A model generated the notes under the pieces. The model was not told where the DNA came from and did no database searches. It saw only the letters and a list, made by a program, of their open reading frames with translations. Below, piece after piece: positions 1 through 9,600 of a DNA stretch of 64,000 nucleotides. Source of the stretch: UBA6623 sp965238125 (lineage in GTDB: Bacteria; Acidobacteriota; Terriglobia; Bryobacterales; UBA6623); NCBI GenBank assembly GCA_965238125.1, contig OZ250179.1:4340001-4404000 (forward strand). The letters run 5' to 3'. Each line of letters begins with the position of its first letter. Within the stretch, counting starts at the first letter, position 1. The translations under genes and the position numbers were made by a program.

Positions 1-1485
1 GGGGGATTCCTCGGCGATTACGACCCCAGACGCGAGATCCTGACCGAACCCAGAGACGATCGAGTCCGGCGTCACCGGCTCTCCCACGGCGTAACTAGCC
101 GAATTGAGGCTGGCAAAACCATTCGTAGCCGACGGTGGCCCGCACTCCGGGTCAAGAACTGGAGATGCCGGACTCGGGGGCGGCTTGACCGCGATTTGGA
201 TTGTGGGTTCCAGACCGATCATCCAGTTCCACAGAAGCTCGTGGTAGCTCAACGGGGCTCCACCCCTGTCCGGAGTGACCTTTGGGTCGAAGAACAGTGC
301 GTTGTTAAGGAGACCCCCATGGTTACCGCAAAGCGGCGCGTAGATACCGGGTTGGACGGTTATCTCCTCGGACTCGATCGAACCTCCGGGCATCGGAATG
401 TCCTTCAGCGCCGAGATCTGGTCATGCATGTAGCGGGCAAAATCGGCCTTACTCTCAAACCGCGAGAGATCGATGTGTTTAAAGGCATTGATATCGACCA
501 AATCCATGTGCATGAAGAACGGCGTCGTCATGTGGTTCATCTGGACGAAGGAGGTGTCAAGACAGAGGGCTGCCTGACCGGGGTGGCCGGCGACGCACGA
601 CACGTCGGGTCGGTGGTCTGCCGTTTGCTGATCGACGCCCTTGGCAGAGACCCCTGACTGCTGGGCGAGGAAGTCCTCGGCTTCCGGGCTTAGCGGCAGG
701 AAGGCTGCGTCCGGGACGGCGCGAAAAACGAGGTCCGGATTCGTCGCCGTCAGTTGATCGCGGAGGCGGTCGGCGTTGTGACGCACGCCGTTGGCGCCCG
801 CTGACGTACCGGCCAATAGGATATCTTCGGCTTCATTGATATCCGGCAGCAACGGTTGGCCCTCATCGTCCGCTACTCCGCCTTCCAGCTCTGCGATGAT
901 CCCCTTCACGATGTCTGAACCCTTGAAATGCAGCGAGTAGGCTCGGTTAGGGTCGTCAGGATGTTCCAGGACTTTGTCGAGCACGGACCGGTGCCAGCTG
1001 TCGGACTAGCAATAGTAGGCGAAAACTTGATTACGGTCGCCGAATCTGTTGCTGGTGCGGCGCAGCAACAGGCCCCCAGTGCCGATCGTATCCGGGGCGT
1101 TCATGGTCGACATTTTCGAGGCGCCGAAGGCGTCGCGACCGCACCACCGATCGCTGCAAGATTCATAGTTGCTGCAGCCGCCGCCGCCTTGAAGAAAGAT
1201 GACCCACTTGTTCGCCTCGGCCGGAGCGTTCGGGTTCGCACCGCGTACGTAGATCACGGCCGGGGAGCCGTCGTTGCAAACGGCATCCGGGGACGACAAA
1301 GTGATCTTGACCAACTCCTTTCCAGGGGGCGTTCTGCCTCGACCGATCGTCGCCGGAAAGCCGGTGGGGGTATTGCAGATGCCGGCCTCCAGAATCGGCA
1401 GCGGACTCGACTGGTCGTGAGCTGGGTCTTCGTCCATGAGCAGCGCCAAAACACAAAGTCCCCATACGACCGCGAGTTTCTTCAT
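1..1485 (-). pseudogene. Pectinacetylesterase-family exported hydrolase with an in-frame amber codon; 3' end off the left edge
   Basis: Leftward gene starting at ATG 1483-1485 behind a GAGGA ribosome binding site, with a hydrophobic signal-like start (MKKLAVVWGLCVLALL). It matches the pectinacetylesterase/Notum alpha/beta-hydrolase family: the oxyanion-loop motif VIFLQGGGGC, then AYYC, then the nucleophile motif GTSAG with the serine codon at 802-804. One TAG at 1006-1008 interrupts the frame exactly where the family has the first Ser of its conserved YCSSD motif; the next codons read SDSWHR. I checked every codon from 1005 back to 1 and found no other stop, so 335 codons stay open after the amber. 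TCG to TAG is a single-base change. This is either a very young nonsense mutation, a sequence error, or readthrough. The family hydrolyses acetyl or acyl esters; the substrate here is unknown. Confidence 0.8.
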
Positions 1486-1579
1486 AAGGTCCTCATTTCC
1501 CGCTATTCCACTCGCTCTACGGCGAGCATTGGCGGCTTCGGATCCGAGCAAAAGGCGCCGTCCGCACCACCAATAGGGT

Positions 1580-1691
1580 CCGCGGCAAGAGCGCTCGCCG
1601 GTCCGACTGGGGCCGACGGCAGCCAGCGTGCCGCCACGGCCGATGTTCCTCAGTAAGCCATCGGGCGTGTTGCAGGCCCGGGCTTCTTCAA
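1580..1691 (-). pseudogene. Remnant of a second pectinacetylesterase-like N-terminus
   Basis: Just upstream of the gene above and in the same leftward frame, the translation contains EARACNTPDGLLRNIGRG. This closely parallels EAGICNTPTGFPATIGRG near the start of the intact gene. The similarity covers about 20-25 codons and then decays. The IS1380 fragment begins immediately beyond it at 1692, so this looks like the stump of a tandem paralogue cut by the IS. It is short and is supported only by that internal resemblance. Confidence 0.4.
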
Positions 1692-2386
1692 CCGGGATTT
1701 CCGTTTTGGCTATCCCGAGATGAGTTAGGGTAGCCGAGCGAGGGCGCTGATGCAACAGTTTTCGGCTCCGCTCACGTTCGATGCCCCGTTCCGCTCCGCT
1801 CCGGCCTTTGAATGCTGCCTGATCCTGGGCTTGCGGTGCACCCGAGGGCTTTTGGCCGACACCTCTCCGACGCCGCCCTTCGCGGCAACCCTGCGTGCGC
1901 TGCTTGTTCTGGCCCCTTGCCGCTACCCTCCCGGCGGCGGCAACGCCCAGATGCGTCCCAGCATCTCGCCGAACAGCCGTCGGTTCAGATGCCCTTCGGC
2001 CAACAACAGCCAGTAATACCGAGCATGCTTGACCAGCCGACCGCCTGTCTTCATCAGCCGGTGCTGCAGACTCGTCAGTGACCAGCTCTTGATGCGCTGC
2101 GGCAGCCCCAGCCGCCTCCAGAGGTTACCGAGGTTGTAGGCCGGCACCGCGAGTTGCAGCCGTACCTCGTTCGCCCGAAAACGGTGGCATGACAGCCGCG
2201 TCCAGTTGGTCGCCTGTTTGCCTTCTTTGATCCATTGCTCGGCCGTGCCGCGCTTGTTGTAGAAGCGCACCAGCGAACGACTCGGCAAGCTCATGCTCGT
2301 CACGATGAATCCGACGCGCGGGAATAGCTCGCCCTGGTGATGCTCGACCTTGGCGACAACCCGCCTCGCCTTCGACCAACTCTCCG
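1692..2386 (-). mobile_element. IS1380-family element, 3' third only
   Basis: The left end at 1692 carries an inverted-repeat end, CCGGGATTTCC, matching the right ends of the intact copies at 12747 and 21426 (CCAGGATTTCC). The sequence is homologous to the last third of those elements and stops abruptly near 2386 inside the transposase gene. The missing 5' two-thirds corresponds exactly to the piece preserved at 27498-28471 in the same orientation; together they add up to about one full element of 1.66 kb. Confidence 0.85.
1923..2384 (-). pseudogene. IS1380-family transposase, C-terminal fragment
   Basis: About 154 codons from ESWSKARR to the normal C-terminus ALPPPGG, closely matching the end of the full transposases at 11189-12520 and 19872-21203. 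It retains the conserved YNKRGTAEQWIKEGK segment of the DDE catalytic domain, which contains the last acidic residue. The first two catalytic Asp and the N-terminal domain are absent. The open frame continues upstream to 2612 only by chance into unrelated sequence. Non-functional on its own. Confidence 0.85.
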
Positions 2387-2515
2387 TGAAAATCCGGGCC
2401 AAATTGCCGACCGGCAGCGTGCCTTGTCGGACTCTCACTACGGACTCACCCGCATTTCTCATCGCCTGACGGGCCTCTCCCGCACTTTGCCTCGCCACGC
2501 GATGAGAAAACCGGA
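2387..2515. repeat. Junction sequence with an imperfect palindromic repeat
   Basis: Between the broken IS and the cca stop. It contains a perfect 11-bp inverted repeat (TTTCTCATCGC and its complement) about 35 bp apart. A block of about 50 bp (core GCACTTTGCCTCGCCACGCG) recurs in inverted orientation at about 27372-27425, next to the other half of the same IS. The two copies lie about 75-80 bp from their respective IS breakpoints. Confidence 0.6.
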
Positions 2516-3835
2516 CTAAGCATGATTGGGCGGCGGAAAGCGCTCTCCCAGCTTGATCATGGCATCGTATTTCGTCGTGACCCGACCCTCCAACTGTTCC
2601 GTCTCGACCCATTCCAGCATTTCCCTAAACACCGGACCAGGGCGGTATCCGGCCGCGATCAGGTCATCCCCGCGAACCAGCCGCGGCGGACGCAACTCCG
2701 ATTCGGGTATCTCAGCCACCTTCTCTCGCACAAACTCATAGTTCCCCAGCATCCCGTGGCTCGCCACGCAGTCGAGGCGGTGCAACTCCATGTGCTCGTC
2801 GAAGCCGTCGGTCTGAAGGAAGCGCTTGAGGCGGCCCGTGCGCATCTCGGTGACGTGTCCGAAACGCATGTGGTTGGCGACCAGCGCGAGGATTCGCTCG
2901 ATCTGTTGGTTGGAGAAGCGCAACCGAGTGAGAATTTCCTCGGCCAGCTTGACCCCGACTTCAACATGACCGTGGAACCGAATGCGGTCGGCGAATTCGA
3001 TCGTTTCGGGTTTGCCCACGTCATGCAACAGCGCGCCCCACGCCAGCGTAACGCTCGGGTCGCGGAGATTGTCGAGCAGCAGCAACGTGTGTGTCCACAC
3101 ATCGCCTTCCGGGTGATGCTCGGGCGCTTGTGGGACGCCCCGCATCTTCGCCGCCTCGGGCAACACGGCTTCGAGCAAGCCTGTCTCGTCGAGCAGGGCA
3201 AACGCCTTGTGCGGCGCGCCTTCGGTCAGCATGGCGTTCAGCTCATCGCGAATTCGTTCGGCCGAAATCTCGACGATCTCGGCAGCGTGCCTCTCGATCG
3301 CGCGGCGGGTCTCGTTTTCGATCGAAAAGCCCAGCCGAGCCGCGAATCGCACCGCCCGCAACAGGCGCAATTTGTCCTCGCCAAACCGACGTTCGGGATC
3401 CCCGATGGCCCGGATGAGCTTAGCTTCGAGGTCTCCCCGCCCGCCGACATAGTCGAGACAAACCTCTTCAACCGGATCGAAGAAAAGTCCGTTGATTGTG
3501 AAGTCGCGCCGCCCGGCATCGTCTTCGGGGCTGTTGGTGAAGCGGACGTCCGCGGGCCGCCGCCCATCGTGGTACTCCCCCTCGCGGCGGAACGTGGCCA
3601 CCTCGACGCCCGCTTCGACGCCGCGAACCAAGATCACGCCGCACTTTGCTCCGATTGCCAACGACCCCGGAAAACAGCTTTGAATCTGCTCCGGGCGGGC
3701 GTCGGTCGCCACGTCGTAGTCACCCGGTTCACGACCCAATAACCGGTCGCGCACGCAACCGCCCGCCCAATAGGCCGTGTGACCGCCGGCTTTCAGGCGG
3801 CGGATCACGCTTAGAGCCAGGGCGCGCGGGGTCAT
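2516..3835 (-). CDS. cca: CCA-adding tRNA nucleotidyltransferase / poly(A) polymerase family protein
   Basis: 439 aa. The N-terminal nucleotidyltransferase head has the class II signature GGCVRDRLLG (residues 25-34), the metal-binding pair in DYDVATD (39-45) and RRDFTING (about 110). These are followed by the RNA-binding neck (RFGEDKLRLLRAVRFAARL). The C-terminal half carries an HD phosphohydrolase motif, LLHDVGKPE (about 260), and a second His-rich segment. Known role: addition or repair of the tRNA 3' CCA, with the HD domain giving phosphatase or phosphodiesterase activity. It could alternatively be an A-adding enzyme. Its ATG overlaps the TGA of rsmI by four bases, so the two are translationally coupled. 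Its 3' end abuts the IS1380 breakpoint region. Confidence 0.9.
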   Translation of the reverse strand: MTPRALALSVIRRLKAGGHTAYWAGGCVRDRLLGREPGDYDVATDARPEQIQSCFPGSLAIGAKCGVILVRGVEAGVEVATFRREGEYHDGRRPADVRFTNSPEDDAGRRDFTINGLFFDPVEEVCLDYVGGRGDLEAKLIRAIGDPERRFGEDKLRLLRAVRFAARLGFSIENETRRAIERHAAEIVEISAERIRDELNAMLTEGAPHKAFALLDETGLLEAVLPEAAKMRGVPQAPEHHPEGDVWTHTLLLLDNLRDPSVTLAWGALLHDVGKPETIEFADRIRFHGHVEVGVKLAEEILTRLRFSNQQIERILALVANHMRFGHVTEMRTGRLKRFLQTDGFDEHMELHRLDCVASHGMLGNYEFVREKVAEIPESELRPPRLVRGDDLIAAGYRPGPVFREMLEWVETEQLEGRVTTKYDAMIKLGERFPPPNHA

Positions 3836-4680
3836 CGCCTGTCTTCGCCGGAACCCGCCCCGGCGTCCTCGACCAGCCGATACACCTCGCTCTTCGGCAG
3901 GCCTAATTCACGCGCGGTTTGCTTGATCGCGGGCATTCGATCGGCGCCGGCCGCCATCAGCTCGGCTACCCGGGTTGGCGCTTCTCCCGGAACGGGCCGT
4001 GCCCTTTCGCCCCCGCCGATCAGCAGTGTAATCTCCCCTTTAACCGCCGGGCGTTGTTCGAGCAGGGCCGCGATCTCCGCCGCCGTGCCTCGCAGAAACT
4101 CTTCGTGCAACTTCGTCAACTCGCGCGCCACCACCACCGGCCGCGGGCCGAGCAGCTCGGTGACATCAGCCAATGTAGCCCGGATGCGCCGCGCCGACTC
4201 GTAGAAAACCGTCGTCGCTTCCTCGTGCCGGATGGCTTCGAGAACATTGCGGCGGGCCGATTTCTTGGACGGCAGAAAACCCTCGAAACGAAAGCGGTCG
4301 GTCGGCAATCCCGAGGCCGCGAGAGCGGTTTCGACCGCCGTCGGACCGGGAATCGGCACCACCGGTATATCGCTTTCGATCGCCGCTCGGACGACGCGGT
4401 AGCCCGGGTCCGATATGCCCGGCATGCCGGCGTCGGAAATGACCGCGATGCTTTCACCTCGGCGTACCCGCTCGATCAATTCCGCCGAGCGCTGCTGTTC
4501 ATTGTGCTCGTGGTAGCTCAGCAGCGGCTTGTCGATCTCAAAATGGGCCAACAGTCTCCCGCTGTGGCGGGTGTCTTCACAGGCGATCCGATCGACTTGC
4601 CGCAGAACGGCAAGCCCGCGCGGGCTCAGGTCCTCCAAGTTCCCGATCGGCGTGGCGACAAGATAGATCGTGCCGGGCAT
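3832..4680 (-). CDS. rsmI: 16S rRNA (cytidine1402-2'-O)-methyltransferase
   Basis: 282 aa, the normal length for RsmI. Tetrapyrrole-methylase fold motifs are all present: ATPIGNLEDLSPRGL near the N-terminus, ACEDTRHSGRLL, the SAM-site loop SDAGMPGISDPG (about 82-93), IPGPTAVETALAASGLP and FRFEGFLPSKKSAR. The enzyme 2'-O-methylates C1402 in the ribosomal decoding centre using S-adenosylmethionine. It starts at ATG 4680 and its stop overlaps the cca start, so the two tRNA/rRNA maturation genes form a two-gene unit. The C-terminal 50 residues resemble the small helical tail usual in the family. Confidence 0.93.
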   Translation of the reverse strand: MPGTIYLVATPIGNLEDLSPRGLAVLRQVDRIACEDTRHSGRLLAHFEIDKPLLSYHEHNEQQRSAELIERVRRGESIAVISDAGMPGISDPGYRVVRAAIESDIPVVPIPGPTAVETALAASGLPTDRFRFEGFLPSKKSARRNVLEAIRHEEATTVFYESARRIRATLADVTELLGPRPVVVARELTKLHEEFLRGTAAEIAALLEQRPAVKGEITLLIGGGERARPVPGEAPTRVAELMAAGADRMPAIKQTARELGLPKSEVYRLVEDAGAGSGEDRR

Positions 4681-4764
4681 GAGAATGGCGGAAGCGCGGC
4701 TCGGCCCCCACAGCTGATTGTAAGAGGCTCCGAGGCCGTGCCGCTCGATGCGCCGGCAGTGCGC

Positions 4765-6492
4765 TCAGACCCGGGAATAGAAGGGCGCGGCGCCGGCCGT
4801 CCGATGCCGCTCCAGGAAAGCGTCATAACCCGCCGAGTCGAGCGGGGGCGCCACCACATGCCCCTGGATGCGGTCGCAGGCGACACTCCCCAAGAACGCC
4901 AGATCGTCTTCGGTCTCCGCGCCGGTTACGGCTACGCTGAAGCTCATATCATGGGCCAGTTCCACAATGCCCGACGTGGAAGTCGGACCCGCCTGGGCGC
5001 CGTCCGCCTGATGCACGAGCGAAACGTCAATCTTGACGCCGTCGATCGGGAAGCGCCGCAAGTAGATCAGCGAAGAGTAGGCTCCGCCGAAATTGTCGAG
5101 GTCGATGCGAACCCCGAGCGCAACCAGTTCGCGAACTCGTTCCAGGACATCGGAGCCGCCGCGCGCGAGAGTATTCTCGCTCAACTCCAGTCGCAACCAT
5201 TCCGGATCCGTTCCCACGTCGCGCAACACTTCCCGGATCATCCCCATAAATTCGGGTCGGCGAATCTCAGCGGACGAAACGTTGACCGAAATCGGCAGGG
5301 GCGAGCGGTTTTGCTCCCAAACCCGTGCCTGACGGCAGACCTGTTCCATGATCCATCGGCTCAGGGTAAGGATGTTGCCCTTTTCCCCCACCGCGTGGAT
5401 GATGTCGCGGGTTGCTATCCAGCCGCGTTGCGGATGATTCCATCGCAGCAGCGCCTCCACGCCAATCGGTTCTCCGGTCGAGGGTAGCGCGAAGGGCTGG
5501 TACTGAAAGCCGAATTCGCCGCGCTCTAAAGCTTCGCTCAGCCGTCGTTCCGACCCGAGAACCTCAAGATCCTCGGCATAACGACTGCTGTCGAAGATCT
5601 CGTATTGCGCCGGCCCCCGCGCCTTCGCGCGGTACATGGCGGCATCGGCGTCGCGCACCAGGTCGGCCGGTTGCTCGTAATCGTCCGAGGCGATCGCAAC
5701 GCCGATCCCCGCCGCGACCACAACTTCCCGGCGGCCGCAGGGGAACGGCGTGGAAAGTTCCTTTTGGATGCGCCTTGCCACGATCACGGCGTCGGAAGGG
5801 CTGTCGATCTCTCGCAACAGAACGCCGAACTCGTCACCGCCCAAACGAGCCACTTGATCCCCGGGACGGATGCATTGGCGAAGCCGATCAGCGACCCCGG
5901 CCAGCAAGCGGTCGCCCACCTGGTGTCCGAAATTGTCGTTGACCGACTTGAAGCCGTCCAGATCCACCATCAGCAAGGCGAACAGCCGATCGGAGCGTCG
6001 CTGAGCGCGCAGAGCGGTGCGCCGCAATTGAGATTCAAACTCCGAGCGATTCGGCAGTCCCGTTAACGCGTCATGGGAAGCTTCATAGCGCAGTTTATCT
6101 TCCGCCTGTTTGCGGTCGGTGATGTCGCTTTGGGAGCCGACGATCCGCGTGGGTTCGCCGGATTCCGAACGGAGGGCAATGCCGCGGCTGTGCATCCAGC
6201 GATAGCGCCCGTCACGGTGGAGCAAACGATGCTCCATCGAGAAGCGGGCGGCGCCGCGGTGAAGATGATCGGCCAGCTTCCCGAGCAGATGACCCAGATC
6301 TTTACGATAAACCCGGTCCAACCATTCATCGGGTTCGTGGCCGATTTCGTGATCGGCGAACCCGAGCATCGATTTCCAGCGAGGGCAGAAGTAAATCTCG
6401 TTTGTTTTCAGGTCCCAATCCCACAGACCGTCGTCAGTCGCTCGGGCGGCGAGAGCGTACCTTTCCTTACTTTGCTGGATTTCCGACTCCAT
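4765..6492 (-). CDS. PAS-GGDEF-EAL protein, likely diguanylate cyclase with a degenerate EAL domain
   Basis: 575 aa, soluble. PAS/PAC sensor at about 8-128, GGDEF domain at about 135-300, EAL domain at about 310-560. The cyclase active site is intact (LGGDEF, 217-222) and so is the inhibitory I-site (RPGD at 209-212, five residues before the motif). The EAL domain keeps EALLRW but the metal-binding loop reads DNFGGAYSS instead of DDFGTGYSS (Asp to Asn at about 467), and the usual EGVE segment reads TGAE. Loss of these residues predicts no phosphodiesterase activity. Its PAS-GGDEF-EAL order and sequence (for example GLWDWDL) match the C-terminal part of the neighbouring 1391-aa protein, so this is probably a diverged tandem duplicate. 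Predicted to make cyclic di-GMP with product inhibition. Confidence 0.85.
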   Translation of the reverse strand: MESEIQQSKERYALAARATDDGLWDWDLKTNEIYFCPRWKSMLGFADHEIGHEPDEWLDRVYRKDLGHLLGKLADHLHRGAARFSMEHRLLHRDGRYRWMHSRGIALRSESGEPTRIVGSQSDITDRKQAEDKLRYEASHDALTGLPNRSEFESQLRRTALRAQRRSDRLFALLMVDLDGFKSVNDNFGHQVGDRLLAGVADRLRQCIRPGDQVARLGGDEFGVLLREIDSPSDAVIVARRIQKELSTPFPCGRREVVVAAGIGVAIASDDYEQPADLVRDADAAMYRAKARGPAQYEIFDSSRYAEDLEVLGSERRLSEALERGEFGFQYQPFALPSTGEPIGVEALLRWNHPQRGWIATRDIIHAVGEKGNILTLSRWIMEQVCRQARVWEQNRSPLPISVNVSSAEIRRPEFMGMIREVLRDVGTDPEWLRLELSENTLARGGSDVLERVRELVALGVRIDLDNFGGAYSSLIYLRRFPIDGVKIDVSLVHQADGAQAGPTSTSGIVELAHDMSFSVAVTGAETEDDLAFLGSVACDRIQGHVVAPPLDSAGYDAFLERHRTAGAAPFYSRV

Positions 6493-6517
6493 GTTGGACG
6501 CTCTGTCGCCGACCCGC

Positions 6518-6544
6518 GATCGGGACGACGCGTCCCGGTCGCGC
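6518..6544 (-). terminator. Hairpin between the two c-di-GMP genes
   Basis: GC-rich inverted repeat (GCGACCGGGACG pairing with CGTCCCGATCGC) in the 159-bp gap between the stop of the large GGDEF-EAL gene at 6652 and the start of the small one at 6492. It lacks a strong T-run, so it could be a weak terminator or an mRNA processing or stability hairpin. Confidence 0.4.
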
Positions 6545-6651
6545 CGAAACGGGCGCGTCCAGCATTTATCTTAAGAAAGTAGGAGGACCAACACAGCCGG
6601 CCTTCCGTATCTGATTTGATAAGAAAGTTACCGTAGGCGCAAGGACCTGTT

Positions 6652-9600
6652 TTACTTACTCTCCAGCGAGCCTCTCAGGGTCGACTGTGCACTGAGCCGG
6701 ATCAGGCTCTCCGTGTCGGGCTCGGACTCTTGACCGTCGAAGTGCTCTCGGAGTACGTCGCTGACGGCCCGGCGGTCGAGAGGCGGGTATAAGACGCGTC
6801 CCTGCACCTGGTCGCAGTTCTGTGTTCGAAGGAACTCGAGCTGTTCCTGCTGTTCGACTCCTTCGAAGATTACCTTGATGCCAAGGTTGTGGGCGAGCGC
6901 GATAACGGCGCCCGCGATGGCGCGGTCTTCTCGGTTCGAAGTCAGCTCGCTGGCGAACGACTTGTCAATCTTGAGGCAGCTGATCGGGAAACGCCGCAAA
7001 TAGGTGAGCGATGAATACCCGGTGCCGAAATCATCGAGGAGAATCTCGACGCCAAATGAGGATATGCGGCGCAAGACCTCCGCGGTCGCCTCGGTGTTGC
7101 CCATTAGACCGCTCTCGGTCAACTCGATCTGCAGCGACTGCGCGTCGACGCCGGTTTCGCGCAGCGCGGCGGTAACCGATTCAAATAGATCAATCGACTT
7201 GATCTGGCGTGGCGAGACGTTGACCGAAACCGGCACCCGCCCCAATCCCGCGTCTTCCCAGTCCCGTACCTGCCGGCAGGCTTCTCGCAGGACCCATTCG
7301 CCGATAGGAATGATGAGCCCGGTATCCTCGGCGATCGGGATAAAAGTGCCCGGCAGCATGAGCCCTCTTTCGGGGTGTTGCCAACGCAGCAGAGCTTCGC
7401 AGCTCATGATGCGCCCCGAGGCGAGCGAAACAATGGGTTGATAGTGGATCTCAAACTCGCTGCGTTCGAGTGCCCGCCGCAGCGAGGTTTCCAGTTTGAG
7501 CAGTTCGACGGCTCGAATGTGCATGGCCTGGTTGAACGTCTCGTAACGGGCCTTGCCCAGCGATTTGGCGCGGTACATGGCGGCGTCGGCGTTCCGCAGC
7601 AGCTCAACCGGCGTTTCTTCCCGGCCGGTCCCGAACGCAATGCCGATGCTGACCGCGGCGAAGACTTCCTGGTCGCCGACCTTGAAGGATTGGGTAAGGG
7701 TGGCTTGCAGACGCTCCGCGATCTTCCTCGCTTCGGCTTCGTCGGCGAGGGAGGTGAGAAGAACCGCGAATTCGTCTCCTCCGAATCGAGCGATCACATC
7801 ATACGGACAGACCGAGGCCGCCAGCCGTTCGGCAATCGCCGCCAGCAAATGGTCACCGGCCGTATGTCCCAGACTGTCATTGACGACTTTGAAGCGGTCA
7901 ACATCGAGGAACAGGACGGCGAACAAGCGGTCCTCGCGGTGCCGAGTCGAGACCGCCGCTTCCAGCCGCCGCAAGAAATAGGTGCGGTTCGGCAACCCGG
8001 TGAGCGGATCGTGCAGCGCCTTGTGAAGTAGTTGCTTTTCGGCCTTCTTTCGGTCTGTAATGTCACTTTGCGAGCCCACCAACCTTACCGGCTTGCCCTG
8101 GCCGTCACGGACGGCCACGCCGCGGGTCAACATCCAACGGAAGCTGCCGTCGCGGTGCCGCACACGCTGCTCAATTTCCAACTGCGGCGCCTCCCCTTCC
8201 AGATGGTCCTTGACGGCCTGAGTTAACGAAGCAAGATCGTCGGGGTGAACGCGGCTCATCCATTCGCTCGGCCTTCCCGGCAACTCGTCTTCGTTGTAGC
8301 CCAACGCCATCTTCCAACGCGGGGAGTAATAAACCCGGTCCGTCAGCAAGTCCCAGTCCCACAAACCGTCATTCACGGCTTGCGCCGCCAAGGCATAGCG
8401 CTTCTCGCTTTCCCGTAAAGCTTGCTCGGCACTCTGTCGTTCCGAGACATCTCGCACGATCGCCGTGAACATCGGACGGCCGTCGAACTCCATCCGGCTG
8501 ACCGTCAACTCCAACGGAAACTTCCGCCCGTCGCGGCGCAATCCGATCAGTTCACGACTCCCGAAAAATTCGCTGCCGGCGCCGCTGAGAGCCGCGAAGT
8601 CAGGGCACTCCGGCATCAGCTCGTTGACATGGCGGCCCCGGGCGCGTTCCGCCGGGCAGCCGAAAAGACGCTCGGCGCCCGGGTTGAACGTCTCGATGAG
8701 ACCTTGTCGGTCGAAAGTAATAATGCCGTCCGGGGCTTGATCAATAACGGCGCGGATGCGCGTCTCGCTTTCCCGGACCTTGCGGGTCATTAGATCGGCG
8801 ATCGCCAGCGCGCGCGAGCGAGCGGAAGCAAGAATCAGAGCGATGTCGAACAGCAGCACGCTGAGCACAAGCCCGCCGAGCAGAACCTGGATGGGGCGAT
8901 CGGCTTCAGCGGACAGAAAGTCTTCCGGGGCGGCGAAGCGCAAGATCCACAATCCGCCGCCGGCACTGACGGAAACAGCCTTCTCGTATCGATTGACAAC
9001 GTCGGGGTTGAAGGCGTCCGCGCCTCGCTCGAAGACCACCGCCGGATCACCCGTCTTCTCCGCCAAGTCGATGCGTAGGGCTAAGGCTTCGGTTTCCTCC
9101 GTGGGCTCCAGCAAGCCGCCCAACATCGCGTCGGCCCGTGTTCGAGTCACTACCCAACCTCGCAGGGCGGCACGACGGCGCCTAACGGTTGTGACTGCCG
9201 GCCCCGGGGCATAGACAGGAATCAGAGCGAAGAAACTCGGTTCTTCGCCCGGTACGAGGACACCGGCCGCATGATAGCCCCGCAGCAGTTCGCCGGAATC
9301 TCGCGTCTTCTCGGCCAGCGCACGGACCGAATCGATCGACCCCAGGTCAAAACCCAAGCGGCCGAGATTCTCCTTGTGAGGCTCTATGTAGCGAATCGGA
9401 AAGGAATCGGGGGTCGAGGGCTTAGGGTAAACGACATAAGGCAACCCGATATCATGCGCGACCGCCGCCTCGAAGGCGGGGAGGCTCCGACGCGGCACGT
9501 TTTCCACAAAAGCGACATAGTCGACGGATTCGGCAACCCTCGGCAACGACCTGACAAACCCCCGCCAACGCTTCTGATCGAACGCCCCGAGTGATTCATG

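Noticed and set aside
1006..1008. Amber codon as pyrrolysine or other programmed recoding
   Set aside because: No pyl genes are visible, the family has Ser here, and a one-base change explains it. Readthrough remains only a possibility.
928..1656. Rightward 242-codon frame opposite the esterase
   Set aside because: It is antisense to a clear family gene and has no domain of its own.
2522..3742. Long rightward frame opposite cca (and similar long antisense frames at 3919-5487, 32735-33313, 38906-39736, 47703-48821)
   Set aside because: High-GC mirror frames of real genes, with no recognisable domain and codon patterns that follow the true gene on the other strand.
6493..6651. c-di-GMP riboswitch between the two GGDEF-EAL genes
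   Set aside because: The gap is short and shows only a simple hairpin. No conserved GEMM core or tetraloop-receptor pattern was seen.
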